Below are positions 25,853 to 34,815 of a stretch of 45,586 nt of DNA, piece by piece. The stretch is taken from contig SACF01000034.1 of assembly GCA_009928665.1 (NCBI GenBank), positions 1 through 45,586 of the forward strand, given 5' to 3'. Positions within the stretch are counted from its first letter, which is position 1; each line of letters begins with the position of its first letter. The notes beneath the pieces are model-generated. The model was not told where the DNA came from. It ran no database searches and saw only the letters and a list, made by a program, of their open reading frames with translations. Position numbers and translations under genes: made by a program. The DNA comes from Alphaproteobacteria bacterium. GTDB lineage: Bacteria; Bacteroidota; Bacteroidia; Bacteroidales; FEN-979.

Positions 25853-27901
25853 ATGATACCCCGAATTTCATTATTCATCGTCCTCGTTGTAACGGGCTTC
25901 CTGGTTTCAGCACAGGTATTCGTTTATGAGGATTTTTCTGAAGGCCAGATGCCTCCCGCTGGCTGGTCCATCAGCGGAGTACCCCAGCAATGGTCTGTGA
26001 GCTGGTCAAGTCTTTCAAGCGGTTATATCCCATCAAAGATCCCTGAAGCCAAATTCAGTTTCATTGATACGATTGCCACAACCCGCCTGATCTCACCGGT
26101 ATTTGACCTTACAGGACTTACCTCGGTCAAATTCCACTTCAGGTTTTATTATCAGTTCAAACAATCACCGGCGCCACTTGCAGAGGTTTCAACACGTACG
26201 AAAGGGGGACAATGGAACAGAATATGGCATCTTTACCCGTCCGCCAATAATGGGCCCAAAGATATTGACCTGACGATCACCAATTCAGATGTCGGATCCA
26301 ACCGGTTCCAATTCAGTTTTTCCCTTGAAGGCAACCTGGACAACATCAGTTTCTGGTACCTCGATGACATTGCCTTAATAGATCCGTTGCCCAATGATGG
26401 GAACCTAACCACCATCGATTCGACTGCGACTTTTATATCAACTCCTTCTCCTGTTAAAGGAACGGTTTACAATATGGGCAGCGACACGATCCATTCGGCA
26501 GTGATCGACTGGCAGATAAATAACGGGACTGTACATTCGACGGCGATCAATAATCTGAATGTTCCTCCCCTGTTATCCTTCAGTTTTACTTGTACCGACC
26601 TGATGGATCCGCCGATCGGTATGAACAATCTCGTGGTTTGGATACGGGAGATCAACGGGGCTCCTGACGCCGACCATTCAAATGATACACTTTCTACTCA
26701 AGTCCAGATGGTGTGCTTACATGTCGCCCGGAAACCGCTTTTTGAAGAGTTTACCAGTTCCACTTGCTTTATTTGTCCTGCATTCGATGATCTTTTCCGG
26801 CCCTGGTGCGCAAGCCATGAGAATGCCATCACCCTGGTCAAATACCAGATGTATTGGCCGTCGCCGGGTGACCCCTATTGTACAGCTGAGGGGCGTGTGA
26901 GAAAACGGTATTATAATGTCGGAGGTGTCCCCACGCCATATTGTGATGGTGTTTGGATTTTTGGAAATACTAACACGGTTGGTGTCCAGGAAGCTTTTGA
27001 CAGAGAGATTCGGAAGTCGGGGATGATGAAAATTGTATCCACACATACCCTTACCGGTCATGTGATGGCAGTAAATACCACCGTCCTGCCATTTGCAAAC
27101 TTTTCAGGATTAAAATTATATGTTGCGGTAATCGAAAAGGTCACCTATAATAACGCCAGTCCATACAGCACGGCTACCAGCTTCGAGCATGTTATGATGA
27201 AGATGATGCCCGATGCCCAGGGAACAAAGTTGAAACTGGTCGACCGCGAGCCATTTACTTATACGGATACAGTCGATCTAACCGGCACCCATGTGGAACG
27301 CTGGGACGACCTGATGGTTGCGGCCTGGGTTCAGGATTCCCTGGCAAAAAAGCTGGTTTACCAATCATGTTATTCACTGGAGAATGGCGTTTTGGGTACG
27401 GAGGCCCGCCTGAGCAACATCCTGGTCAACGATGTTGGGATCCCTGATTTTAATCCGGATACCTTTCATTACACTGTGGTTGAATCAGGAGTCGGCTCGG
27501 GAAAAACCTACATTGTAAAAGGAATTCCAATCGACAGGAACGAAACCGTTATCGTTATCCCCACCCAGGTTTTCCCGGGAACCACCACCATCGACGTCTT
27601 TGCGCAGAACTATGTTGATCATAATCAATATACAGTCGAATTCTCACAGACAGGCGGGATTCAGGACACACCGGTAAAAACCGTAACTGTTTTCCCGAAT
27701 CCTGCAACGGAGAAGGTATTCATTTACGGCGCCGATCACGCTATGATCACCCTGTACACATCCACCGGAATCCGCATCCAAAAATTGGAGAATTTCACCG
27801 GAACGGTCCTCAGTCTTAATGGTCTGCAAAAAGGCATTTACATACTGAAAATCATTCGAAAAGACGGAGGAGTTATACAGAAGAAAATCATCATGCAATA
27901 G
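25853..27901 (+). CDS. Secreted Omp28-like protein with T9SS sorting domain
   Basis: Six hundred and eighty-two residues with signal peptide (MIPRISLFIVLVVTGFLVSAQ). Residues about 25-175 form a jelly-roll/MAM-like domain (YEDFSEGQMPPAGWSISG ... DNISFWYLDDIALIDP). Residues about 290-500 match the Omp28 family, which has a thioredoxin-like fold, with the dithiol motif in EEFTSSTCFICPAFDD (CxxC). The C-terminus KTVTVFPNPATEKVFIYGAD ... GIYILKIIRKDGGVIQKK is a type A T9SS sorting domain. It is probably a surface protein; the CxxC could be redox-active or disulfide-bonded. Confidence 0.85.
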   Translation: MIPRISLFIVLVVTGFLVSAQVFVYEDFSEGQMPPAGWSISGVPQQWSVSWSSLSSGYIPSKIPEAKFSFIDTIATTRLISPVFDLTGLTSVKFHFRFYYQFKQSPAPLAEVSTRTKGGQWNRIWHLYPSANNGPKDIDLTITNSDVGSNRFQFSFSLEGNLDNISFWYLDDIALIDPLPNDGNLTTIDSTATFISTPSPVKGTVYNMGSDTIHSAVIDWQINNGTVHSTAINNLNVPPLLSFSFTCTDLMDPPIGMNNLVVWIREINGAPDADHSNDTLSTQVQMVCLHVARKPLFEEFTSSTCFICPAFDDLFRPWCASHENAITLVKYQMYWPSPGDPYCTAEGRVRKRYYNVGGVPTPYCDGVWIFGNTNTVGVQEAFDREIRKSGMMKIVSTHTLTGHVMAVNTTVLPFANFSGLKLYVAVIEKVTYNNASPYSTATSFEHVMMKMMPDAQGTKLKLVDREPFTYTDTVDLTGTHVERWDDLMVAAWVQDSLAKKLVYQSCYSLENGVLGTEARLSNILVNDVGIPDFNPDTFHYTVVESGVGSGKTYIVKGIPIDRNETVIVIPTQVFPGTTTIDVFAQNYVDHNQYTVEFSQTGGIQDTPVKTVTVFPNPATEKVFIYGADHAMITLYTSTGIRIQKLENFTGTVLSLNGLQKGIYILKIIRKDGGVIQKKIIMQ

Positions 27902-27989
27902 AAATACTGTGTACCCTGGTCATTGTCTTGATAAGATTTTTTATCTGATCCATAAATAGATGTATATTGCATCACTTTAGAGGGGAATC

Positions 27990-28142
27990 ATGAGGAAGCA
28001 ACTGTCGGTGGTGGGCATTCTGTTCATGTTGATGTTAAAACATCCGCCAATGCCCACATTTTCAATCTTCCAGAAGATCTCAATAGTAGAAGTTCGAGGT
28101 TTTTCTGTGAAAAAGATCGCCCTGGAATTCTTCATGAATTAA
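27990..28142 (+). CDS. Possible 50-residue small protein
   Basis: An ATG follows AGAGGGGAATC, a purine-rich site 6-7 nt upstream. The frame runs 50 codons (MRKQLSVVGILFMLML... KKIALEFFMN), with a hydrophobic N-terminal stretch. A strong terminator follows at 28299-28332 with no other gene in between, which suggests that something is transcribed here. No family recognised. It could equally be chance or a remnant. Confidence 0.25.
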   Translation: MRKQLSVVGILFMLMLKHPPMPTFSIFQKISIVEVRGFSVKKIALEFFMN

Positions 28143-28298
28143 CCAACTTCTGCCGGATAACATTCCTCGGAATCACCCCGGTTTTTTTCCTGTTCGTGTT
28201 TATCTGGCCATTTTGATTGAATTTGTGTGTTTGTAATGTTTTCCAAAACAGACAATTACGCCACGTCCACAAAAACATGTAGTAAAATTAAATAAAAG

Positions 28299-28332
28299 AA
28301 AATCAGAAATCGAATAAAATCTGATTTTTTTT
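28299..28332 (+). terminator. Intrinsic terminator
   Basis: AAAATCAGA (28299-28307) and TCTGATTTT (28320-28328) are perfectly complementary 9-nt arms with a 12-nt loop, and T continues to 28332. It would end a plus-strand transcript from the Omp28-like gene or from the small frame at 27990. Confidence 0.75.
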
Positions 28333-28563
28333 ATTGCCTTCCTGACGTTCAGATTATCAGGGTCAATTTTTCTGACCTACTGTTACAGGCAGGTTTGCCG
28401 TTTTGTTGTAGTCAATTTCGTCGAAGGTGGTTTCGGGCATTGCTTCTATTTGCATACGCTTTTGAATTGCTTTTCCCGTCAATGCTTTCATCGTTTGCCA
28501 CCCACCCTTACGAAGCAATCAGAAACGAAATGGTGGATTATTGCGCCGGTTACTTATTCTCTC

Positions 28564-28594
28564 TTGATCGGGATAAGACGTTGGTGTACATTTG
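28564..28594 (+). promoter_or_regulatory. Consensus Bacteroidota promoter of the LruC lipoprotein gene
   Basis: TTG (28564-28566), exactly 20 nt, then TACATTTG (28587-28594), a perfect TTG-N20-TAnnTTTG. Transcription would begin near 28601, which excludes the in-frame TTG at 28592 as a start and selects the ATG at 28610, leaving a very short leader of about 8 nt. Confidence 0.8.
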
Positions 28595-28609
28595 CGAAAA
28601 ATTTCGATT

Positions 28610-30700
28610 ATGCGTCTTAACAATATCATTCAGAAGGTGAAAAGCGCGGCTTTTGCCTCTCTTTTTTTTGTAGTGTTCCTGTTTCTGCTGGTTTCGTGTA
28701 ACAAAAACAAGCAGGATGACCCGGTTCCCGTGGATCAGAAAACCATGGACCAACTGGTCGTGGATCGCAATTTCAAATGGGCTACCACCAAAGAGGTATC
28801 ATTTTCTATTGCGGCACGCGACAATATGGACAACCCACTGGTGAATGTCAGGATCATGATTTATTCGGCGCATCCCGATTCAGGCGGAACCTACATGTTT
28901 GGCGGCGTGACCGATGCTTCGGGCGCCTGGAACGACACCCAGCCGATCCCGACTTCCATGCGGAATGTCCATGTATCAACCGATTATGTCGGACTCGTTC
29001 GGGGAGTTGTGCTTCCTGTGACAGGGAACACGGTAACCGGACTCTTTGGCGGAAAAGCGCCAGAACCTTCTCATTTCAAATCAGGCGGGGGTATCTATAA
29101 GTCCACCATGACCGGGGTGTATTATATGGGAACGTACAACAATCTCGGAGTACCAAACTATCTTGAACCAGTCAACGACCCTGTGGAGGCGGCTTTACTC
29201 AACGACCTGAACGCCTCTCTGCCCGAACGCCAGCCTGTACCGACATACCATCCTGAGTATTTAGCCAATACTACTCCCGATAACCTGGCTCTCACCGAAC
29301 TCTGTGATGTGTGGATTACCTATATCACCGAGGGAGCCGGATGGTACAACGCACTGGGATTCTTTACTTTCAACACAGCAACGCCACCCACCAACCCAAA
29401 CCAGATCGATTCCATCAAGATCATTTTTCCCAACCTCTCCAACACAGGTGTAAACAGTTCCGGAACCAACTACAAAGGTGGTGGCGGGCTCTATCCGGGC
29501 AACAAGGTTTACCTGGGCCGTTTTCCTGCCGGGAAGACGATCGGACTGGTTATCTTTGCCAACGGATGGAAAAATAACGCGGTTGGAAATGAAAGTTACA
29601 GGCTTTATTCAGTCCAGGCACTGAATCCGGAAACCAATCCGCTTCTTCGCAAGCATACGGTTCTGCTCAAGGATCCGACACGTCACTCCATCCTTTTTGG
29701 ATTCGAGGACCAGAGGCGTGATCAGGGCGGTGACCAGGATTTCAACGATGGAATCCTTTACATCAAGGCCAATCCCGTTACGGCCATAAGCACCGACGGG
29801 ATGCCGACAATTACCACCACGCAACCCGACGGCGACGGTGACGGGGTTCCGGATGTCTTCGACGATTACCCCACCGATCCTACAAAGGCTTACGATAACT
29901 GGTATCCCTCGAAGACCACTTACAGTACCCTGGCATTTGAAGATCTGTGGCCGGGTAAAGGCGATTACGACTTCAACGACCTGGTGATCAGTTACCGGTT
30001 CAACCAGATTACCAATGCAAATAGCAAAGTGGTACAGGTGAAAGCAGAATTGATCACGGAGGCTATGGGCGCTTACCTGCACAACGCTTTTGCCTTTCAG
30101 CTTCCCGTTACCCCCGACCAGGTTGCCTCGGTTTCGGGGTACTCACTGAAACACAACCTGGTAACCCTTTCCGCCAATGGAACTGAGGCCGGGCAATCGA
30201 AAGCGGTTGTCGTGGTTTACGACGATGCTTACGACCGCCTTCCGCCTCCCGGAATCGGGGTGGGATCAAATACCGAGAAAGGAGCGCCCTATATTACGCC
30301 CGACACCCTCAGGCTGACCATTAACTACAATGCAGGAGGAATCAGCGCTTCCCAGGCCGGAACGCCGCCCTACAATCCTTTCATCATCGTGGGGGGTAAC
30401 AGGAATCGTGAAGTTCATCTTTCCGATTATCTGCCTACCGACCTGGTGAACGGTTCCGATTTCGGTACTTACGACGACGACAGCCGGCCCGATCAGAATC
30501 GCTACTACAAGACAAAAACCAACCTGCCCTGGGCCATTCACATCGCCGGGAAGTTCAGCTATGTCTATGAACGGCAGGCAGTGAACACCGGGTACATGAA
30601 ATTCAACCAATGGGCCGAAAGTTCGGGCACTTCCTATCCCGACTGGTATAGCAATACGGCATCTGGTTATCGCGACAATTCAAAGATCTACACCCACTAA
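28610..30700 (+). CDS. LruC-domain lipoprotein
   Basis: About 696 residues. The signal peptide ends in a lipobox, FLLVSC, so the mature protein is acylated on Cys and probably placed in the outer membrane. The middle contains FGFEDQRRDQGGDQDFND, a DUF4114-like acidic turn, then a calcium-type repeat DGDGDGVPDVFDDYPTDP. The C-terminal half begins FEDLWPGKGDYDFNDLVISY, the hallmark of the LruC domain (DUF4842), known from Leptospira LruC and many Bacteroidota lipoproteins. The role of the domain is not established; it probably binds calcium. The start at 28610 is set by the promoter just upstream, and a hairpin at 30703-30721 follows the stop. Confidence 0.88.
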   Translation: MRLNNIIQKVKSAAFASLFFVVFLFLLVSCNKNKQDDPVPVDQKTMDQLVVDRNFKWATTKEVSFSIAARDNMDNPLVNVRIMIYSAHPDSGGTYMFGGVTDASGAWNDTQPIPTSMRNVHVSTDYVGLVRGVVLPVTGNTVTGLFGGKAPEPSHFKSGGGIYKSTMTGVYYMGTYNNLGVPNYLEPVNDPVEAALLNDLNASLPERQPVPTYHPEYLANTTPDNLALTELCDVWITYITEGAGWYNALGFFTFNTATPPTNPNQIDSIKIIFPNLSNTGVNSSGTNYKGGGGLYPGNKVYLGRFPAGKTIGLVIFANGWKNNAVGNESYRLYSVQALNPETNPLLRKHTVLLKDPTRHSILFGFEDQRRDQGGDQDFNDGILYIKANPVTAISTDGMPTITTTQPDGDGDGVPDVFDDYPTDPTKAYDNWYPSKTTYSTLAFEDLWPGKGDYDFNDLVISYRFNQITNANSKVVQVKAELITEAMGAYLHNAFAFQLPVTPDQVASVSGYSLKHNLVTLSANGTEAGQSKAVVVVYDDAYDRLPPPGIGVGSNTEKGAPYITPDTLRLTINYNAGGISASQAGTPPYNPFIIVGGNRNREVHLSDYLPTDLVNGSDFGTYDDDSRPDQNRYYKTKTNLPWAIHIAGKFSYVYERQAVNTGYMKFNQWAESSGTSYPDWYSNTASGYRDNSKIYTH

Positions 30701-30702
30701 AC

Positions 30703-30721
30703 GGTACCCCGTCGGGGTGCC
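30703..30721. terminator. Hairpin between convergent genes
   Basis: GGTACCCC (30703-30710) and GGGGTGCC (30714-30721) form an 8-bp stem (one G-U) with a GTC loop, just after the LruC stop and before the stop of the minus-strand gene at 30742. It could serve both directions, although only TTT follows. Confidence 0.5.
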
Positions 30722-30741
30722 TTTACCCTGACGGAATTCCC

Positions 30742-31434
30742 TCACACGGTCGGGGTCCCGGTTAAAACGGTGGGATCATCAGTTAAATAAACGGGCGTCC
30801 CCTGCGGGTTGCGGATCATCAGAACCTTCCCGTAATCGTCGGACCACTGGTCTTGTTCAACCCTTTTCCATTCTCCTTTTCCCAACACGGCGATCGTTTC
30901 ACCCGCTTCAATGACCCCTTCGCGGTACCTCAGTGTTCGGTTCCACCCGAGCATGTTGGTGCTCTCCTTGCCATGCCTGCTGAGATATCGCTCGAGGTTC
31001 TCCTGCGCATCATGCATGAAACCGGATGCATATTTCCGGTCCTGGATGATGTAACTTTTCACATTGCTGCAATCGACCACCGCACAGTACTTTCCATCGC
31101 GTATGCCGAACTTGCCGGCAACCTCTTCCTCAATATATTTTTGCCAGTGAGAACCTTTCCCGGTATTGACCTGTTGCTCAATCAAGATATGGAAATAAGC
31201 GCACTTCCGCCCGGAAAGCGGCGCTGTAAGCGGTTCACCGGTTAATTCAACCTTGCCTGTTATCCGGGCAGTCTCACCTTCGACGAAATTTGAGATCCTC
31301 CTTGGGGTGGCTTTTTTCAGCTTCCGTCTGACCATCGACTTTTTACTGAAATAATAAGCTGACCAGATGATCGAGCCGGTGATCAGAACGCCGGCAATGA
31401 TTGCGATGACCACGGTATTCGTTTCCATAAGCAT
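30742..31434 (-). CDS. Membrane protein with GIDE-like (MULAN/E3-type) domain
   Basis: Two hundred and thirty residues with one N-terminal membrane segment (TVVIAIIAGVLITGSIIWSA), then a basic stretch. The remaining domain (RISNFVEGETARITGKVELTG, APLSGRKCAYFHILIEQQV, the GEWKRVEQDQWSDDYGKVLM region) resembles the BAM/GIDE domain of the mitochondrial E3 ligase MULAN family, which also occurs in prokaryotes without the RING finger. No RING cysteines are present, so ligase activity is not implied. The role in bacteria is unknown; lipid or membrane sensing has been proposed for similar proteins. Start at 31434 or two codons later. It lies 42 bp after the serine hydrolase gene on the same strand. 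Confidence 0.65.
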   Translation of the reverse strand: MLMETNTVVIAIIAGVLITGSIIWSAYYFSKKSMVRRKLKKATPRRISNFVEGETARITGKVELTGEPLTAPLSGRKCAYFHILIEQQVNTGKGSHWQKYIEEEVAGKFGIRDGKYCAVVDCSNVKSYIIQDRKYASGFMHDAQENLERYLSRHGKESTNMLGWNRTLRYREGVIEAGETIAVLGKGEWKRVEQDQWSDDYGKVLMIRNPQGTPVYLTDDPTVLTGTPTV

Positions 31435-31476
31435 AAATGTATGAAGACAAAGGTATCCTGTTTTGGTTTGTCCTTC

Positions 31477-32601
31477 TTACAAATTTGCGAGTAAAATGAT
31501 GGTGGCAATCATAAAAGATTGCGCGGGCATACCAGTATCACAATTGGCCACGACGATCAGCGTGGTTTTCCTGGCGGAGTTGTACCAAACCTGCGTGTTG
31601 AAGCCGGGCATAGTACCCGGATGGCCAACCCATAAATCTTTCTTATAATTAGCCAATTCAACACAGAAACCATAGTTGTCGGAACTAAATTTAAAGCGTT
31701 CGGCTTTCATGGCATCCGACAGCAGTGCACCGTCGGCCAGGTAACGTGCCCACTTTTTCATATCCTTAAGATTGGAAACCATCGCTCCGGCTGTATAGCC
31801 CCAGGAGGGATTCCAGTTCGTGGTATTCAGCATCCCTTCATCCCTGATGGTATATCCATGGGTATAAGGAGTATGCATATAGAACGGGCCTCCGAAATAG
31901 GTACTGGTCAGATTCAGGGGAGCCGTCACTTTTTCACGGATAACATCAGCGGCCGGTTTCCCTGTGATTTTTTCCAGTAAAACACCAAGCAACACCGTAT
32001 TGGTATTACAGTATTCGTATGCCGAGCCCGGAGGGAAGTTCAGCGGATGACGGAATGAGGCTGCAAGCAATGAATCGGGCGGGAATTCCAACGTGTAGCC
32101 GCTGGCAATAAAGGGTTCCCAGAATTCCGGGTCATCGGAATAGTTGAACAACCCGCTCCTCATGTTCCCCAGCATGCGAACGGTAATAATGTCGCCCGAT
32201 GGTATATGATATTCAGGAAGGTAAACCGATATGGCGCTGTCCAGATGGATCAATCCTTCATCGGCGAGCATCATGACCGCGGTGCCTGTAAACGTCTTGG
32301 TGACACTGGCAATCCTGAAAGAATTGTTTTCATGCATCGGCTCGATGGTTGTAAGATTTGAGGTTCCCCGTTTGATAATGTAATCCGGTTCACCTTCAAC
32401 CGATAGGAGTGCAATGATCCCGGGTGCATAAGTCTTCGGGAAAACGCTGTCAGCCATGGCTTCCAGTTGAGCCTTGACTTTCGGTGTCAGAATTTTAGCC
32501 GCTGAAAGATTATCGTAATCTGTCGATTCCTTCTTACAGGAAGTCATCACCTGTGCACCGATCAGCAAAACCATTAAAAAGAAGTGTGCCGTTTTCTTCA
32601 T
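31477..32601 (-). CDS. Serine hydrolase of the class C beta-lactamase fold, lipoprotein
   Basis: Three hundred and seventy-four residues. A lipobox ends the signal peptide (VMTSC, Cys 22), so it is probably anchored in a membrane. The catalytic SxxK is S99-V-T-K102 in FRIASVTKTFTGTAV, the YxN tyrosine is in AYEYCNTNTVLLG, and the third motif is HPGTMPGF (HxG). This set is typical of the beta-lactamase/D-alanyl-D-alanine carboxypeptidase/esterase family (PF00144). Natural substrates range from muropeptides to esters; antibiotic resistance is not implied. It lies on the minus strand between the phosphoesterase and the GIDE-like gene. Confidence 0.88.
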   Translation of the reverse strand: MKKTAHFFLMVLLIGAQVMTSCKKESTDYDNLSAAKILTPKVKAQLEAMADSVFPKTYAPGIIALLSVEGEPDYIIKRGTSNLTTIEPMHENNSFRIASVTKTFTGTAVMMLADEGLIHLDSAISVYLPEYHIPSGDIITVRMLGNMRSGLFNYSDDPEFWEPFIASGYTLEFPPDSLLAASFRHPLNFPPGSAYEYCNTNTVLLGVLLEKITGKPAADVIREKVTAPLNLTSTYFGGPFYMHTPYTHGYTIRDEGMLNTTNWNPSWGYTAGAMVSNLKDMKKWARYLADGALLSDAMKAERFKFSSDNYGFCVELANYKKDLWVGHPGTMPGFNTQVWYNSARKTTLIVVANCDTGMPAQSFMIATIILLANL

Positions 32602-32743
32602 GATATCGTTGTTTGAATAGGTAATATTGACCCTGACCTGTTTCCGGATGTGCGAATATAACCCCGTGGTAAAAGAAACACAAAGCTACAAATAAACTAA
32701 AAGAATAAGGAAATAAGGATATCCCCACCCCGACTGGGTCCCC

Positions 32744-33652
32744 TCAGGGAGCTGTGGGCGCAGTCTTTCTGATTGGTAAGTTCCGCGATGGCTCACGTCC
32801 ATATCCCTTTATCCGGATACTGTCGTCAGTCAGGGTCACCGTTGCAAAGGCATTAACGGGGGTGTCGACCATTCCATGGAAATTCACCAGGTGGATGCCA
32901 TCTTTTTCCTGGTAACCGCCGGCATGATAATGGCCGCAAAACCATGCTTTTACGCAGGAGTAGGGTTGGATCAGGGCGAAGATTTCACGGTTGTTGAACA
33001 GGGTATGGTTGTGAGGGGCAACCAAGGGAAAATGACACAGCAGGATGACCTTTTTCCCTTCTTCCTCTGCACGGGATAACTGTTCTTTCAGCCATTGAGC
33101 CTGGGCTTTGCCGATCCCCCCGTTCCAGGCCATACCCGTAAACCGAAGGCTGGAGAACAAGTCGCTGACCATCTCGTTTCGTTCTTGTTTTTGCGCTTTT
33201 GATTGGGGGGCAAAGTAGCTCAGATCGTTTCCGTTCAACGCCAAAAACAGCCAACCACCCAGATCGACTGCATAATAGCTGTTTTGCAAGCCAAGAAGGC
33301 CGGGCACCTCCTGTTTACGCGCCCCGCGGATCATGTAATCGTGGTTGCCAGGAACCGGATAAAAGGGCGCTTTCAGATTTCTAAACCGGGGGAGAACACT
33401 ATCGTAACTTTCGTATCGATGATCGATCATGTCGCCCAGACAAAAGACTGCATCCGGGGGCTGTGCATTGAAGGTCGCGACACAACTGTCGAGTTTGGCT
33501 GCCGATAACCGGTAATTCCGAATACCCAGCGCATCGCAGTCGCAATATTGTACGTCGGTCAGAATGCCCAGGACAAGGGGTTTGGACGGCTGTGCCCATA
33601 CACCGATCCACAATACCGCAAACCATACTGAAAAGAGTCCTCTATTCTTCAT
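32744..33652 (-). CDS. Secreted metallophosphoesterase, ADP-ribose/CDP-alcohol diphosphatase-like
   Basis: Three hundred and two residues with signal peptide (MKNRGLFSVWFAVLWIGVWAQ). Metallophosphoesterase motifs appear in order: ILTDVQYCD, VFCLGDMIDHR, PGNHDYM, LLCHFPLV, FCGHYHAGGY. The first motif is DxQ rather than DxH, and it is followed by NYRLSAAKL; both are features of the manganese-dependent ADP-ribose/CDP-alcohol diphosphatase (ADPRM) group. It would therefore act on nucleotide diphosphate linkages in the periplasm. The start overlaps the end of the upstream CDF-like gene by 11 bp, indicating translational coupling. Confidence 0.82.
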   Translation of the reverse strand: MKNRGLFSVWFAVLWIGVWAQPSKPLVLGILTDVQYCDCDALGIRNYRLSAAKLDSCVATFNAQPPDAVFCLGDMIDHRYESYDSVLPRFRNLKAPFYPVPGNHDYMIRGARKQEVPGLLGLQNSYYAVDLGGWLFLALNGNDLSYFAPQSKAQKQERNEMVSDLFSSLRFTGMAWNGGIGKAQAQWLKEQLSRAEEEGKKVILLCHFPLVAPHNHTLFNNREIFALIQPYSCVKAWFCGHYHAGGYQEKDGIHLVNFHGMVDTPVNAFATVTLTDDSIRIKGYGREPSRNLPIRKTAPTAP

Positions 33653-34598
33653 TCAAATTATCATTTTTTGCCATTCCGTTCTGTCCAACACCTTGATATA
33701 GCTTGGTCAGGATGTTGAACGACAGATCGGGGAAGACGGCGTTCAGTTTCGTGTACATACGGTCCTGAATCGACGCGGTCTGAGCCACCGATGTCGCTTC
33801 ATCGAAATACACCTCAATGTCGATAAACACCCTTCTGCCCGACCGGCGGGTGAGGATGTTGCCAATGTTTTGGTAATTCGGAAATTCATCAGCAAGAACC
33901 CGCAAAATCCTGAGCTGTTCATCTTCGGATATCGGAAAATCAATGAGTTTCAGAAAATTTTTCTTGATGAGACCGACTGCCAGATAAATGAGGTAGCCGG
34001 TGCCGATCAGTGATGCTACCGCATCGGCGTAGGCGGTAAAAAGATGGTGACCGCGGATGGCCAGAATCCAGTTGATCAGCAACACGATGACCACACAAAG
34101 AGCATTAATGGCATCTGCTTTAAAAATAGCCTGGTACGCCTCGGCAATGGGACTTCCGGTTTGCCTGGTGATCCTGCGCGAAATGAGGAATAACCAGATT
34201 GCCCGGATGAGTTTAATGATCATGATGAGCTCCGGCAAACCGAAGGTGATGTCCATACGGGGGTGGATCAGCCGTTGGATGCCAAACCAGATCAGAATGA
34301 TACCGCCCGGAAGACTTAAAGTGCCATAAAGAAAACCGGAGAAGTTTTCCAGTTTGCCTGTGCCGTATGTGTGCTTCAGGATAGAAGGGCGCATCATGAA
34401 ACGAACAGAGATGAATGAAAAAATATGCACGATGAAACAACAGGCCATGTCGACTGTGGAGACCCAAAGAATGAGAGAATGGCTCCGGATACTTCCCGCG
34501 AGACTGACAGCGCTCAAAAGAAAAAAAGAGTAAAAAACAAAGTCGATTAATTTCTTCAGTTCATTCGTTACAAAAGCATCATTGGATTTGTCCGACAT
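33642..34598 (-). CDS. CDF-like cation transporter with eroded metal site
   Basis: About 318 residues from MSDKSNDAFVTNEL, with roughly six membrane segments and a C-terminal cytoplasmic domain (DFPISEDEQLRILRVLADEF ... VFIDIEVYFDEATSVAQ) of cation diffusion facilitator type. The GTGKLENFSGFLYG loop aligns with the G-H/R-x-E loop of CDF proteins, but its His is Thr. The helix-5 metal motif is KADAINALCV, keeping the Asp but not the His. A normal zinc-exporting activity is therefore uncertain. The frame extends to 34685, but the added residues look unrelated. It is divergent from a paralogue at 34816 and overlaps the phosphoesterase gene. Confidence 0.75.
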   Translation of the reverse strand: MSDKSNDAFVTNELKKLIDFVFYSFFLLSAVSLAGSIRSHSLILWVSTVDMACCFIVHIFSFISVRFMMRPSILKHTYGTGKLENFSGFLYGTLSLPGGIILIWFGIQRLIHPRMDITFGLPELIMIIKLIRAIWLFLISRRITRQTGSPIAEAYQAIFKADAINALCVVIVLLINWILAIRGHHLFTAYADAVASLIGTGYLIYLAVGLIKKNFLKLIDFPISEDEQLRILRVLADEFPNYQNIGNILTRRSGRRVFIDIEVYFDEATSVAQTASIQDRMYTKLNAVFPDLSFNILTKLYQGVGQNGMAKNDNLNEE

Positions 34599-34744
34599 CA
34601 GGCTTCGATGATAAAATGTTGGTTCTGTTATAAAGTAATCGGGTAAAATTAAATGAAAAAGTAAGAAGTAAGGAGAAATGTTCACACGGGAAGGAACATA
34701 AGCACTTATTTGGTATACATTATCTGATTCGGAATGATATTTTT

Positions 34745-34752
34745 TACCTTTG
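34745..34752 (+). promoter_or_regulatory. -7 element (TACCTTTG) for the plus-strand CDF-like gene
   Basis: Exact TAnnTTTG; the -33 position is weak. A start near 34759 excludes the in-frame ATG at 34750 and supports the start at 34816. Confidence 0.5.
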
Positions 34753-34815
34753 ACGATCTGCTGGGTCAGAAACCTGGAAACAAACGCCAGCCGTATTGTT
34801 AAAAGTTTTTACAGT

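Noticed and set aside
28395..28640. 81-codon plus-strand frame before the LruC lipoprotein gene
   Set aside because: It runs through the promoter at 28564-28594 and past the start of the lipoprotein; its composition is not protein-like.
31477..32601. Antibiotic-resistance beta-lactamase
   Set aside because: The fold and motifs are shared with many esterases and peptidases; nothing in sequence or context points to resistance.
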